From Pirellulaceae bacterium (GTDB taxonomy: Bacteria; Planctomycetota; Planctomycetia; Pirellulales; Pirellulaceae): 64,000 nt of DNA. The notes under the pieces are model-generated. The model was not told where the DNA came from and did no database searches. It saw only the letters and a program-made list of their open reading frames with translations. The translations under genes were made by a program, and so were the position numbers. Of this stretch, positions 8,727 to 18,119 are shown piece after piece. The stretch spans positions 186,001-250,000 of the forward strand of contig BPJV01000003.1 of NCBI GenBank assembly GCA_026004795.1, read 5' to 3'. Position 1 is the first letter of the stretch; the number at the start of each line of letters is the position of its first letter.

Positions 8727-9117
8727 GAGAGCGCGTCGAGCGTGAGTTTGGGCTAAGCGTTAGCCGCCCAAATCCGATGCTTCATCGTGGCCCAGTGTGC
8801 CCATTGTTGCCCATTGTTGCCCACGAGTCCCTCGCGGACAAGCCCCTGCCCGCGAGTCGCGGCGGGCGGTGGTGTAACGCAAAGACGCGAGGGCGCAGGG
8901 ACGCAAAGGTTCATTGAACGTCGCAGTGCAAACGGAGACAGACGGAAGGATCGAATCGCAAAGTTGGCCGCTCATTTCCATCAAGCGAAACTTCCGATTT
9001 GCCTCGCTTACTCGCGATCCCACATGGCGTCGCAGGTCGCTTGCAAAAAAGAGTAGTCGCGGCGAAAAGAGCCACTCTTCAAAACCAGTTCTTTCCGGGA
9101 CTCGAAGCCAAAGGAGG
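8727..9117. other. Intergenic stretch without a recognised gene
   Basis: About 390 bases between converging genes. It holds a short direct repeat TGCCCATTGT near 8797-8822 and a CGCAAAGACGCGAGGGCGC motif at about 8878, typical of dispersed non-coding repeats. The reading frames here have no protein-like features and no clear terminator was found. Confidence 0.6.
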
Positions 9118-9858
9118 CTAGGGGAGCGGCGCCTCGTCGAACGATTGGATGCGCGGGAAGGGCAAGTCGGGAGGCAGGGGTTGGTTGCCAGGACGCTCGC
9201 TGGCGAGGACTTGCATGCCGGCATCATGGGCGGCGGTCAGCTCGTCGGCCACGTCGCTGATGAACAAGATTTCTTCAGCGGGCAAACCCCAGTCGGCAGC
9301 GATTCGCCGATAACTGGTCGACTCCTTCTTGCCACCGATGGTGGTGTCGTAATGGCCGCTGAATCGGTCCAGGCAATTCCCGACGCCTTCGATGTGACCG
9401 AAGAACAGTTTCTGCGCCGCGATGCTGCCCGAAGAATAGATGCGAACATCGATGCCGGCTTGACGCCAGCGGTCGATGGCCGGCAGCACATCCGGGTACA
9501 CGTGGGCTTGGAGTTGGCCGGAGTGAAAGCCGGACTGCCAGATCAAACCTTGCAGCGCTTTCAACCCCGTGAGCTTGGCGTCTTCGGCCATCCACCGGCG
9601 GACCTGGTCGATGACCAACTGCTGCGGCGAAGATCCGGTCGCGGAGTGCCACTGGTCCAACGATTCGAAGCCCGCATCGCGGGCGATCTGCTGGCACGCC
9701 TGTTGGACCTCCGATTTTTCCCACTCGGTCGCCAAGAACTGCTCCAATCGTTCCGCCGCATAGGGGAACATCACGTCGTGCACGAACGAGATGCTGGCGG
9801 TCGTCCCTTCGATGTCCAACAGGACGCCGCGGACGGGGGCGAGTTGAGGTGCGGCCAT
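9118..9858 (-). CDS. mtnC: Enolase-phosphatase E1 / acireductone synthase
   Basis: HAD-superfamily enzyme of 246 residues that enolises and dephosphorylates 2,3-diketo-5-methylthiopentyl-1-phosphate to acireductone in the methionine salvage pathway. HAD motif I is VLLDIEGTTASISFV, where the second residue after the first Asp is Glu, as in this family. Motif II is the SSGS in RIYSSGSIAAQKL. The lysine motif is in IGGKKESTSY, and motif III/IV is FISDVADELTAAHDAG. Start ATG 9858 overlaps the TGA of mtnD by one base (TGATG), so translation is probably coupled. The upstream in-frame extension to 10023 is only the mtnD shadow. Domain order and length are complete. Confidence 0.95.
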   Translation of the reverse strand: MAAPQLAPVRGVLLDIEGTTASISFVHDVMFPYAAERLEQFLATEWEKSEVQQACQQIARDAGFESLDQWHSATGSSPQQLVIDQVRRWMAEDAKLTGLKALQGLIWQSGFHSGQLQAHVYPDVLPAIDRWRQAGIDVRIYSSGSIAAQKLFFGHIEGVGNCLDRFSGHYDTTIGGKKESTSYRRIAADWGLPAEEILFISDVADELTAAHDAGMQVLASERPGNQPLPPDLPFPRIQSFDEAPLP

Positions 9859-10442
9859 CAATCGACCTCGATGATCGGGTCGACGCTCTTTTCGGTGCCG
9901 ATGTAATTCGGGCCGAAGCACAGCGGCTCGTACCGCGTATGCACGCCATCGGCCACATACTCCGGCGTCCAACCCGCCGGGTCTTCGAACAACCGAATGC
10001 ATCGGATGTGCCGTTCCTGGCACAGATTGAACCAGTGTCGCGTACCGCGAGGAACGTTGATCAGGTCGCCCGATTCGACTTCCACGGCGAATACCGGGCC
10101 GTCGTCCGGGTGGATATGGAACAGACCACGGCCGGACACGGTGAACCGCACTTCGTCTTCGGCGTGCGTGTGCTCCTTGTCGAACTTGGCCAGCATGGCG
10201 TCCAGGTTGGGAGTGTCCGGGTTGACGTTGATCACATCGGCCGTGACGAACCCGCCGCGCTGTTTCAAAGTTTCGATTTCCGGAGCGAATTCCTCCAGAA
10301 TCTGTTCGTCGGTCGGGTTTTCCGGCAAACGTTCGTCGGTTGGCCAGTGCTCGTACCAGATACCGAACGGTTCGAGGAACTGACGGATTTCCTCGACGTC
10401 GGTGATCGTCCGCTGCTGGTCTTGAATCAAGACGCGTGCCAT
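9858..10442 (-). CDS. mtnD: Acireductone dioxygenase (ARD)
   Basis: Cupin enzyme of 194 residues that oxidises acireductone to the keto-acid precursor of methionine plus formate (Fe form), or to a different product set with Ni. The metal ligands are visible in HTHAEDEVRFTVSG (H-x-H-x3-E) and in the later histidine of RGTRHWFNL. The N-terminus MARVLIQDQQRTITD is a typical family start. It is the first gene of a two-gene mtnD-mtnC operon. The dehydratase gene mtnB, often adjacent in other bacteria, is not in this window. The 227-base gap to the divergent protease gene should hold promoters for both directions. Confidence 0.95.
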   Translation of the reverse strand: MARVLIQDQQRTITDVEEIRQFLEPFGIWYEHWPTDERLPENPTDEQILEEFAPEIETLKQRGGFVTADVINVNPDTPNLDAMLAKFDKEHTHAEDEVRFTVSGRGLFHIHPDDGPVFAVEVESGDLINVPRGTRHWFNLCQERHIRCIRLFEDPAGWTPEYVADGVHTRYEPLCFGPNYIGTEKSVDPIIEVD

Positions 10443-10669
10443 GGCGAAGGCTCCGTTGAAAGTGGCGGTTTCGAAAGCTGTCGTGGGCTGAGGACTGGGC
10501 CCAGGTTCGTTGCGCAGTGGTAATTCCGACGTCTCAAATTAAACTTGAACCCGTTCGCCCGCAACCGTGCTGATGTTCGTCGCCGCCCCGTTTTGGGGTG
10601 ACTGACATTCCGCGGTCAATCAGCCATCCCCCGTGCGTCCTACCAATCAATCCGAACGAGGTTCTGTCC

Positions 10670-13600
10670 ATGCGCTGCCTTCTCCGCGCGTTCCGTTTCA
10701 TCGTTCTTGGGTCGATCGTCGTTCTGTTTGGTGGCGTGGAGAGCCGTGTTGGGGCGGCCGACCCGGCGTCCGATGCGGGACCAGAGCCGATTCGGCTGGC
10801 CGAGACCCCGGCGGTGTCGCCGGACGGGGCTCGGATCGCCTTCGCCTGGTTGGGCGAAATCTGGACGGCGGCCATCGATGGCAGCGATCTAAAGCGGCTG
10901 ACGCATCATCCGGCCGAGGATTCCGCGCCGTTGTTCTCGCCCGACGGCACTCAGATCGCGTTTGTCAGCGATCGCACCGGTTCAGACCAGATCTTCGTCA
11001 TGACGGCAGGTGGCGAGCGGTTGCGGCAAGTCACCTTCCATTCGGCCGGATACCAGCTCAGCGACTGGTTTCCCGACGGGGACCACGTATTGGCCATCGG
11101 GCGGCGGGATCACCATCATCGCGACGCGGAGCGGATGTTTCGGATCTCGCTGACCGAGCGACGGGCCGAAGAGTTGATCGTCGATGCGGCGGCCGAAAGC
11201 GCTAAGGTCTCGCCCGATGGATCGCGGATCTTGTTCACTCGGGAAGGCGAACGCTGGTGGCGGAAGGGATATGAAGGCGAGCGATCGAGTCAGGTTTGGC
11301 TGTATGACTTGGAGAGCGGTGAATTCACCGAGTTGCTCCACGAGGGCGTCGAGTGCATGTGGCCGTTGTGGATGCCGGATGGCAAGGGGTTTTACTTCAC
11401 CAAAGGAACGCCGCACGGATTCGATCTGTGGCGGTACCGATTCCCGAAGAAGGAGTCGCAGAAGCCGCGGCAGAAGAAGATGGTCGGATTCAAAGACGAC
11501 TCGATCGTCTTTCCAGCCGTCTCCACCGACGGTTCGACCATCGTGTTCCGCCATCTGTTCGACTTGTACTCGTTTCGTCCCGGGCAGGATAAACGACCCA
11601 AACGCATCGATTTGCAATACTCGGGGGATGTCGAGCTGCCGCCGAGCGAATTGAACCGCCGGTTGCAGGCGGCACAGCAAGTCGCCTTCACCGACGACGG
11701 GTTGGAGATCGCGCTGGTGGCCGGAGGCGATGTGTGGGTGCTGGACACGAAACTGCGGGAGCCGCGGCAGGTGACGCGCACCGATGCGTACGAAAGCGAT
11801 CCGGTGTTCGCTCCGGACGGCCAATCGCTATGGTTCGTCACCATGACCGACGGCATGCCGGATATCTGGAAAGCCGAGCGGCGAAACGCCGACGCCTACT
11901 GGTGGCAGAACGACGAGTTCACCCTGCAGCGCGTTACGGAGGATGCGGAGCGGGAAAGCGATTTGCGGTTCACGCCCGATGGCAAAAAGTTGCTGTTCCA
12001 GCAAGGCCGCGGCAACCTGGTGGTTATGGACGTCGAATCGGGCGAGCAACAGGTGTTGGTGCGCGGTCATTCAGGGATCGACTATGACATCGCCGCCGAC
12101 AGCTACTGGATCGCGTACGCGCAACAGGACAACGATTTCAATAGCGAGATTTGGATCACGTCGATCGATGGCCAGGTGGAGCCGGTCAACGTGTCGCGGC
12201 ATCCCGACAACGACTACGGCCCGCGCTTCTCTCCGGACGGCAAGCTGTTGGCCTTTACCGGTCGCCGCGTGGATCGCGAGATCGACGTGTTTTACGTCTA
12301 TTTGCAAGAAGAGCTGCACGAGCAGACGGATCGCGATCGTCGGTTGCAAGAGGCTATCGAGCTGATGAAAAAACAACGGTCGAGCAAGGGGCCGCGGCCT
12401 GGTTCGAGCGACGGAGACTCGGGGCAGGCGGCGGAAAAGAAACCCGACGGCCAGTCGGACGACGGCGGGGACGAGCCCAAATCCGAGGCGAAGGAAGATA
12501 AGAAGGAGGATGACGAGAAGGACGTCGAGCCGGAGGAAACGCAGCAGCCGAACGAGCCGAAACACTTCGAGATCGACCTGGAGGGCATCCATGAGCGGAT
12601 CCGCCGGATTTCGATCCCCAACAGTTCCGAACGCGGGTTGCTGTTTTCACCGGACGGCAAGAAGCTGCTGTTCTCGGCTACGGTAGATGGTAAGTCGGGG
12701 TGGTATACGGTCGAGTTTCCGGACAAGCTGCAGCCGACGTTGCTGAGCACCTCGACCGGATCGCAAGCCGTCTGGACCAAGGCGGCCGGGGGCATTCTCT
12801 ATCTGCGCAGTGGCGTGCCAGCCAAGTTGTCCGCTAGCGGCAAGCTCGAATCGTACGCCTTCACTGCCTTGCAAGAAGTTTCGATTCACGGGTGGCTGCA
12901 GCATGGATTTGAAACCGCGTGGATCATCATGCGCGATTCCTGGTACGATCCGCGATTCAACAATCGCAACTGGGATGAGATTCGGCGCAAGTACTTGCCG
13001 GTGGCCTCTGAGTTGTTCCGGCCGGTCGATCTAGCGGAAGTCGTGCAGTTGATGCTGGGCGAGCTGAATGGGTCGCATTTGGGGTTCTATCCGAGCGGCC
13101 CGAGCCGCCTGGTGCGGCCTGAAGTGACCGACGCATGGACCGAAGAGACGGCGCATTTGGGAGTGCGTTTTGTGGACGGTTTCCAAGGTCCCGGATTGAA
13201 GGTCCGCGACGTGATCAAGAACGGTCCGGCCGACCGCGAGACGAGCAAGCTGCAGGCGGGGGACGTGATCCTGGCCATCGACGGACACCCGGTCGATCCG
13301 GCCATGGATTTGACTCAGGTGCTCAACGGGCCCCTGGAAAGGGATATCGTCCTGCGCGTGGAACGGCAACGTGAGGGAGACCAGCCGCAGCAGTTGGAAA
13401 TCACGTTGCGGCCGATCAGTTACGGCCGAGCGCGATCCCTGTTGTACGACCAGTGGTTGGACCGCAACCGTCGGATGGTCGACGAGCTGAGTGATGGCCA
13501 ATTGGGTTATCTGCACATCCGCGCGATGGACATGGGCAGCTTTTTCAACTTCGAGCGCGAACTGTACAACGTCGGTTATGGCCGCAAGGGGATCGTCATC

Positions 13601-14131
13601 GACGTGCGCGACAACGGCGGCGGTTCGACGACCGATTTGTTGTTGACCGCGTTGACGCAGCCACGACACGCCGTCACGATTCCGCGCGGCGGCGGGCAAG
13701 GGTACCCGCAGGATCGCGCCGTGTTTGCGGCTTGGCACCGACCGATCATCGTGTTGTGCAATCAGAACAGTTACAGCAACGCGGAGATCTTCTCCCACGC
13801 CATCAAGACGCTCGGCCGGGGCAAAGTGGTCGGCGTGCGGACGGCTGGCGGAGTGATTAGCACTGGCAGCGCGTCGGTCATCGACGTCGGTCGCATCCGG
13901 GTCCCGTTCCGCGGATGGTTCTTGATCCGGGACGGCGAAGACATGGAGCGGAATGGATGCATTCCGGATCTCCAGATCTGGCCGTTGCCGGGCGAGCTGC
14001 CGCGCGGCGTTGACCGGCAGCTCGAAGCCGCCGTCGAATTGCTGTTGGAGGAAGCCGCCGAGGTGCAAGACGAGATTCCCGTCCGCTACGCCTCCGAGCG
14101 CGACGTGCCATCCAAAACCCCCGCCAAGTAG
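10670..14131 (+). CDS. Exported tricorn-protease homologue (beta-propellers, PDZ, S41-type protease)
   Basis: Predicted periplasmic or exported peptidase of 1153 residues. Start ATG 10670 has CGAGG nine bases upstream and opens a signal peptide (MRCLLRAFRF, hydrophobic VLGSIVVLFGG, AA near residue 28). TolB/PD40-type propeller blades repeat as SPDGARIAFAW, SPDGTQIAFVSDR, SPDGSRILF and SPDGKLLAFTGRR. A strongly acidic/lysine-rich linker follows at about 563-630. Then come further propeller blades, a helical region (YDPRFNNRNWDEIRRKYLP), a PDZ domain (about 840-910, DVIKNGPADR and LQAGDVILAIDG) and a tail-specific protease domain. The presumed nucleophile serine is in NQNSYSNAEIFSH near residue 1035, with an oxyanion-type RDNGGGS upstream. 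Tricorn degrades peptides released by larger proteases; the substrate here is unknown. The linker is the main departure from the archaeal enzyme. Confidence 0.92.
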   Translation: MRCLLRAFRFIVLGSIVVLFGGVESRVGAADPASDAGPEPIRLAETPAVSPDGARIAFAWLGEIWTAAIDGSDLKRLTHHPAEDSAPLFSPDGTQIAFVSDRTGSDQIFVMTAGGERLRQVTFHSAGYQLSDWFPDGDHVLAIGRRDHHHRDAERMFRISLTERRAEELIVDAAAESAKVSPDGSRILFTREGERWWRKGYEGERSSQVWLYDLESGEFTELLHEGVECMWPLWMPDGKGFYFTKGTPHGFDLWRYRFPKKESQKPRQKKMVGFKDDSIVFPAVSTDGSTIVFRHLFDLYSFRPGQDKRPKRIDLQYSGDVELPPSELNRRLQAAQQVAFTDDGLEIALVAGGDVWVLDTKLREPRQVTRTDAYESDPVFAPDGQSLWFVTMTDGMPDIWKAERRNADAYWWQNDEFTLQRVTEDAERESDLRFTPDGKKLLFQQGRGNLVVMDVESGEQQVLVRGHSGIDYDIAADSYWIAYAQQDNDFNSEIWITSIDGQVEPVNVSRHPDNDYGPRFSPDGKLLAFTGRRVDREIDVFYVYLQEELHEQTDRDRRLQEAIELMKKQRSSKGPRPGSSDGDSGQAAEKKPDGQSDDGGDEPKSEAKEDKKEDDEKDVEPEETQQPNEPKHFEIDLEGIHERIRRISIPNSSERGLLFSPDGKKLLFSATVDGKSGWYTVEFPDKLQPTLLSTSTGSQAVWTKAAGGILYLRSGVPAKLSASGKLESYAFTALQEVSIHGWLQHGFETAWIIMRDSWYDPRFNNRNWDEIRRKYLPVASELFRPVDLAEVVQLMLGELNGSHLGFYPSGPSRLVRPEVTDAWTEETAHLGVRFVDGFQGPGLKVRDVIKNGPADRETSKLQAGDVILAIDGHPVDPAMDLTQVLNGPLERDIVLRVERQREGDQPQQLEITLRPISYGRARSLLYDQWLDRNRRMVDELSDGQLGYLHIRAMDMGSFFNFERELYNVGYGRKGIVIDVRDNGGGSTTDLLLTALTQPRHAVTIPRGGGQGYPQDRAVFAAWHRPIIVLCNQNSYSNAEIFSHAIKTLGRGKVVGVRTAGGVISTGSASVIDVGRIRVPFRGWFLIRDGEDMERNGCIPDLQIWPLPGELPRGVDRQLEAAVELLLEEAAEVQDEIPVRYASERDVPSKTPAK

Positions 14132-15020
14132 CGTGAAACTATGAGAACGGAGACCGGGCCGTTCATGACAGCCTTTGATTTGCGTGGTAAACCAATGGGG
14201 GTTCTTCCACTCACCCCGTTTCAGCGAAAGGAGCCTGTCATGAAGTTTGCCGGCGTGGCGCGTCACGGGTTGTGTGTGATGTTCGCCATGCTGCCAGATG
14301 GCAAATCTCACCAGATGGCCCCACTCTGTACGTTCAACCGTCAGTCGTAGGCGCACGCGATCATTCGATCATTCGATCAACCGTCAGCCGTAGACGGACG
14401 CGATGTCTCGTACAACCGCCAGCCGCAGGCGCACGCGACGTTCAACCTGCCACGTCGGCAGCGTACGCCTGCGGGTGACGGTTAAACAACTTTTCATGGG
14501 CACGCTCGCAGGCAAGCGATCCCGAATAGATGGATGAGCCAACGTCAGCAACTCGCGGACAACTCCACGTCGCCAACCTCGCTCAGACAGCCAAGCGGAT
14601 TCGAGTTACCCACTGGTTGACAACAGCGTTGTCACCGATGGGACCAGCGGGCGAGCATTCTTGGATTACGCCTCACACGAGGATCGACATTACCTTAGCA
14701 CCACGTTTTCCCGGCTCACCGCCTCGCCCGCGCCGGCCCACCAACAGGCGTCCAATTCGTCACGCATCGAGTCTACGCAGAGGCTCGCTTCCTCGTTTAA
14801 CCGCAGGCCCGTAGGGCCGCGCGTGAACAACGCGAACGAGTCATGAACAACGCGAACGACTCCAACGAGACACGAGCGACGCGAACCAGACTCGACCAGA
14901 CACGTACGACAGATCGAAAAACAAACAATGCGATCGAGACGCAAACGACGCGATTGAGACGCGAGGGACGCGAACGAGGCGTGAGGGAGACACATACGAG
15001 TCGCGCTTGAGACACCATCG
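14132..15020. other. Gene-free stretch with short degenerate repeats
   Basis: About 890 bases between the protease gene and the first IS66 copy. No frame looks like a protein. 14346-14484 holds REP-like units, listed separately. 14540-14645 is a copy of a repeat of about 100 bases also at 47330-47435. 14820-14990 is low-complexity with recurring ACGCGAACGA / GACGCGA strings. No terminator with a T-tract was seen after the protease stop. Confidence 0.6.
14346..14484. repeat. REP-like short repeats, three direct and one inverted
   Basis: The core AACCGTCAGCCGTAGGCGCA occurs three times with small changes (about 14337, 14379 and 14417), and an inverted copy TACGCCTGCGGGTGACGGTT closes the cluster at about 14464. 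This is the arrangement expected of extragenic palindromic repeats. Confidence 0.7.
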
Positions 15021-15200
15021 GTGAGTTTGCGGTAAGCGTGCGGGCTGGAAAAATCTTGGATGGAATTGGGCGGGTGATTGGTGGCCTGAGCGACCTAGAT
15101 GGTGGTGGTGGTGGTGCTTGTGGTGGTGGGAGGGGGTGATAGCCCGGAACTAGCGGGTTGCCGGTGCTGGCGGTTGGCTGGATTTAGACGCTTTGGGGGG

Positions 15201-16874
15201 TCACGCCCGCCTGGGCTCGGTTTGACGCCGAGCGTAGTTCCAAGGGAGCCAGGCATGGGGCTGGGAGGCCACGTCGTCGGCGTGGCGAAGCAACGCTACC
15301 AGATATTGATAAGGATTGATGCGATTCAATTCGCACGTGTGGATCAGCGTCATGTAGACGTCGCCCGCCTCTGCTCCGTTGGCTGAGCGATAGAAGAGCG
15401 AGTTCTTGCGGTGCAAAATCGATTTCTTCAGGGCACGCTCGGCCACGTTGTTATCCAGAGGAGCACCGGGAACTCGCAAGAACTGCGTCAGCCGCTCCCA
15501 GTGCTTGAGCATGTAGTTGATCGCTTGCCCTAGCCCTGAATTCGGCTCCACCCGCCGGTCGTCCAATTGCCGGGTCAGCCATTTGTGCAGGCCGTCCATC
15601 ACCCGTTGGCTCTTGGCTCGGTGCAACGCCAGCCGCTTCTGGGGAGACAATCCCTTACGCCGCGCCTCGGCATCCACGCGGTAGACGTGACTGAGCTGCC
15701 GGATCACATACTCCGCCTCGTCGGGGAACACCTCGACCAGGTCCACGAAGTTACGCCGCGCGTGGGCCAGACAATGGGCCACGATCGCTCGCAGCTCATC
15801 GGGCATGTTCCGCGACAACGCATCGCACATCTGGATCGGCGCAGCCAGTTCTTCCGGTCGATCGCGCAGCACCGCTGCCAGGTTTTCGCCCGCATGCCGA
15901 TGCCCGCTGAAAAAGAGCGCAGCATCGAGCCCTTCTCGGCGGGCAACCACCGTCGAAGTGAACGTGCCGGTGCGAGTTCGACCTGAGCCGCTATCCGGTT
16001 TTTCCAAGCCCAGCTTATTCAGGATCTTGATCGACGTGTCGTCGTTGTGATACAAGTCCCAATGCGATGTCTCATGGATCAAGGCGTGGTAAACCAGCTT
16101 GGGGATGGGCAGGTAGGTGGCAACGATTTGCCACTGCGTCGACGGCGGGAGGGGCGTGCCCAACGCCTCCTCCAGCCGTGCCAGTCGGTTGAAAGGCAAC
16201 CCCGACCCGTATTTCAACAGAGCAATCATGGCCGCGGACGTCTCGTCGTACTTCTGTCCCTGCGCTTCGGGCGGCGTCTCGGCGTGGAACAACTGTCCGC
16301 ACAGAGTGCATCGCAATCGCTGCAGCCGATAGACCGTCGCTGCCAACGGCGGCTGGCCGCTGACCCGCACCACCACCCGCGGACCGATCTCGTAGAGCTT
16401 GCCGTCACCGCACTCCGGGCAGATGTCGTCAGGTCGCAATCGATCGTGCTCGACGCGGACCTCTCGCGCCGCCTGGTATTGGTCGGCCCCGTTGCGTCCA
16501 TGTCCGGGCTGAGCGGGCGAGGCCGGCGACGCTGGTTCCGACGCGGCAGCGCCGTCCGTCTCAGCCCCCTCGGCCGCCGCCTGATCGTCCGACTTGCCGC
16601 GACCGATCACGTTCTTCAGCGTCTCGGTGCTGCCGAACAACACTCGCTTGAGCCGACTTAGCCGGACGTGGTCGTCACGCAACAGGCTCATCACATAGTC
16701 GTACGACCGCAGCACTTTCAGCAGCAGGTCGTAGTCCGACTCTTCCAACTTCCGCTGCTCGATCCGGTCCAGCAGCCGGTTCAAGTCGTCGATCGTGATG
16801 TCGACCACTTGCACCTCCGGCCGCGATGAGCCTGATCGTCGTGATGGTCGTTTCCGTTTTGCCGAGCCAGCCAT
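15201..16874 (-). CDS. tnpC: IS66-A transposase TnpC, copy 1
   Basis: DDE-type transposase of IS66 elements, 557 residues from ATG 16874 (MAGSAKRKRPSRRSG, with GGTGG upstream). An upstream GTG at 16949 has no ribosome-binding site. Order of parts: leucine-rich helical N-terminus (DLNRLLDRIEQRKLEESDYDL), Ala/Pro-rich linker, zinc-ribbon pair CPECGDGKLYE and RLRCTLCGQLF, then the catalytic core with NDDTSIKIL (Asp), VAHCLAHARRNFVDL and PLDNNVAERALKKSILHRKN near the C-terminus (Glu). Compared with the other copies it lacks 4 bases near the 3' end, so it finishes TEPRRA instead of the usual TEL tail. The core is intact. Confidence 0.92.
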   Translation of the reverse strand: MAGSAKRKRPSRRSGSSRPEVQVVDITIDDLNRLLDRIEQRKLEESDYDLLLKVLRSYDYVMSLLRDDHVRLSRLKRVLFGSTETLKNVIGRGKSDDQAAAEGAETDGAAASEPASPASPAQPGHGRNGADQYQAAREVRVEHDRLRPDDICPECGDGKLYEIGPRVVVRVSGQPPLAATVYRLQRLRCTLCGQLFHAETPPEAQGQKYDETSAAMIALLKYGSGLPFNRLARLEEALGTPLPPSTQWQIVATYLPIPKLVYHALIHETSHWDLYHNDDTSIKILNKLGLEKPDSGSGRTRTGTFTSTVVARREGLDAALFFSGHRHAGENLAAVLRDRPEELAAPIQMCDALSRNMPDELRAIVAHCLAHARRNFVDLVEVFPDEAEYVIRQLSHVYRVDAEARRKGLSPQKRLALHRAKSQRVMDGLHKWLTRQLDDRRVEPNSGLGQAINYMLKHWERLTQFLRVPGAPLDNNVAERALKKSILHRKNSLFYRSANGAEAGDVYMTLIHTCELNRINPYQYLVALLRHADDVASQPHAWLPWNYARRQTEPRRA

Positions 16875-17139
16875 CGAGACGTCCACCGATTTGCAAGTCA
16901 GAGCGCGGGAATCGTTGAAGACCGCTTCGTGCTGCCGCTGCTGAGACACACGAGCAACTGGAACACACGAGGTACTCAGCCGCTCGGCAGCTGCGCCGCA
17001 CGGCAGCTGCGCCGCCCGGGAGACCGAGCCGCCCGGACTATTAAGCAGTCGACGAAGCCGCCATCGTTTTATCCCATTTCGGCGAAATGGTAGAACGTCA
17101 ATTTTCGAAAAAATGACCAGCCTGGAGTGCCCCGGGCCG

Positions 17140-17505
17140 CTAGGCGCCGCGCCGCACCGGCCGCCAGTCCTCCGGAGCTTCGGTTCGCTCGGGATTCCCC
17201 GCCGCCAACAGAACCAACAGTTGATGGGCGGCCAGCGATGCGGCTGCCGCGTCCTTGACGCCGTCGGGCCAGTGCCGGAAGCGTCCGGTCGACAGCCGTT
17301 TCTGGCACAGCCAAAACCCCTGGCCGTCGTACATCAGCACCTTGATGGCCGTGGCCCGGCGGTTGCGGAACACGAACACGGCGCCGTCCAGAGGATCTTC
17401 ATCGAGCACGTCCTTGCACAGCCGTACCAACCCGTCGATGCCCTTGCGAAAATCAGCCGGCTCGACCGCCACCAGCAGACGCATGTGCGGGGTGATCTGC
17501 AGCAT
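17140..17505 (-). CDS. tnpB: IS66-A accessory protein TnpB, copy 1
   Basis: IS66 Orf2/TnpB of 121 residues, required with TnpA for IS66 transposition. It shows the family opening MLQITPHMRLLVAVEPADFR and core KGIDGLVRLCKDVLDEDPLD, then VFVFRNRRATAIKVLMYDGQGFW. Start ATG 17505 lies 5 bases after the tnpA stop, so translation is probably coupled. The open frame extends upstream but only as tnpA shadow. The sequence is the same in all four copies by eye. Confidence 0.93.
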   Translation of the reverse strand: MLQITPHMRLLVAVEPADFRKGIDGLVRLCKDVLDEDPLDGAVFVFRNRRATAIKVLMYDGQGFWLCQKRLSTGRFRHWPDGVKDAAAASLAAHQLLVLLAAGNPERTEAPEDWRPVRRGA

Positions 17506-17510
17506 GGCCG

Positions 17511-17996
17511 CTACTCCTGGCGGACCAGTTGGCTGAGCGCAGCCAGGTCGGGCGGTGTGCTTCCCTTCCAACGCAGGGTCAGCTTGGTACCGCGGCCGTT
17601 CTCGAATTCCAATTCGCACTCCGCCTGCGGACTGATGTTCGTTACCGGAGCCAGCTCCACGAACGCCCCCGCACTGCCACGACGACGCTTCTTTGGAGTG
17701 TCAACGGCCTTACCCCGGGCTCCACCACGACCGTCCAACCGTCTTTGCAAGGTATAGTAATCGAGCTTCAGCGCTCCGGCGGTCTTCGCGACGCCGTGCC
17801 TGCGAGCGACCTGACACGCCAAATCCCATAGTTCATCTGGAATCCGCCCGCGTCCCGACTTCGCCCCCCTCCACTGCCTGAACGCCTCCGCGGCCTGCTC
17901 GAAAAGACGATCGTTCGTTGCAGTAAGCCGATCGTTAGTTGCAGTAAAATCGTTAGTTGCAGCAAGACGCTCGTTATGTGCACTCAACTGTTCCAT
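17511..17996 (-). CDS. tnpA: IS66-A protein TnpA, copy 1
   Basis: IS66 Orf1/TnpA of 161 residues, a helix-turn-helix DNA-binding partner of the transposase. The HTH region is IPDELWDLACQVARRHGVAKTAGAL followed by KLDYYTLQRRLDGR. The N-terminus is a short run of TND-type repeats (AATNDFTATNDRLTATNDRLF) whose number differs among copies. The C-terminal beta-rich part contains ECELEFENGRGTKLTLRWKG. GGAGCGCCG lies just upstream of the start, but the copy is truncated directly beyond it by copy 2, so its promoter is probably lost. Confidence 0.9.
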   Translation of the reverse strand: MEQLSAHNERLAATNDFTATNDRLTATNDRLFEQAAEAFRQWRGAKSGRGRIPDELWDLACQVARRHGVAKTAGALKLDYYTLQRRLDGRGGARGKAVDTPKKRRRGSAGAFVELAPVTNISPQAECELEFENGRGTKLTLRWKGSTPPDLAALSQLVRQE

Positions 17997-18119
17997 GGAA
18001 CGGCGCTCCTTTGTGAGTTTGCGGCAAGCGTGCAGGCTGGAAAAATTTTGGATTGAGTTGGGGGTGGCGGGTTGGGCTGAGCGGGCTAGATGGTGGTGGG
18101 AGGGGGCGATAGCCTGGAA

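Larger units (their letters stand above)
15021..18012 (-). mobile_element. IS66-A copy 1 (IS66 family), right end missing
   Basis: The element carries tnpA-tnpB-tnpC on the minus strand. Its left terminal repeat GTGAGTTTGCGGTAAGCGTG starts at 15021. The other end, seen intact in copies 2-4, is absent: homology stops 16 bases upstream of the tnpA start, where copy 2 begins with its own terminal repeat at 18013. About 90 bases including the inner terminal repeat are therefore lost, and the copy should not transpose alone. No 8-bp target duplication was found. Confidence 0.9.

Noticed and set aside
9118-10023. Longer MtnC start upstream of 9858
   Set aside because: The extra 55 residues are the reverse-frame shadow of mtnD and lack family similarity; the TGATG overlap start fits better.
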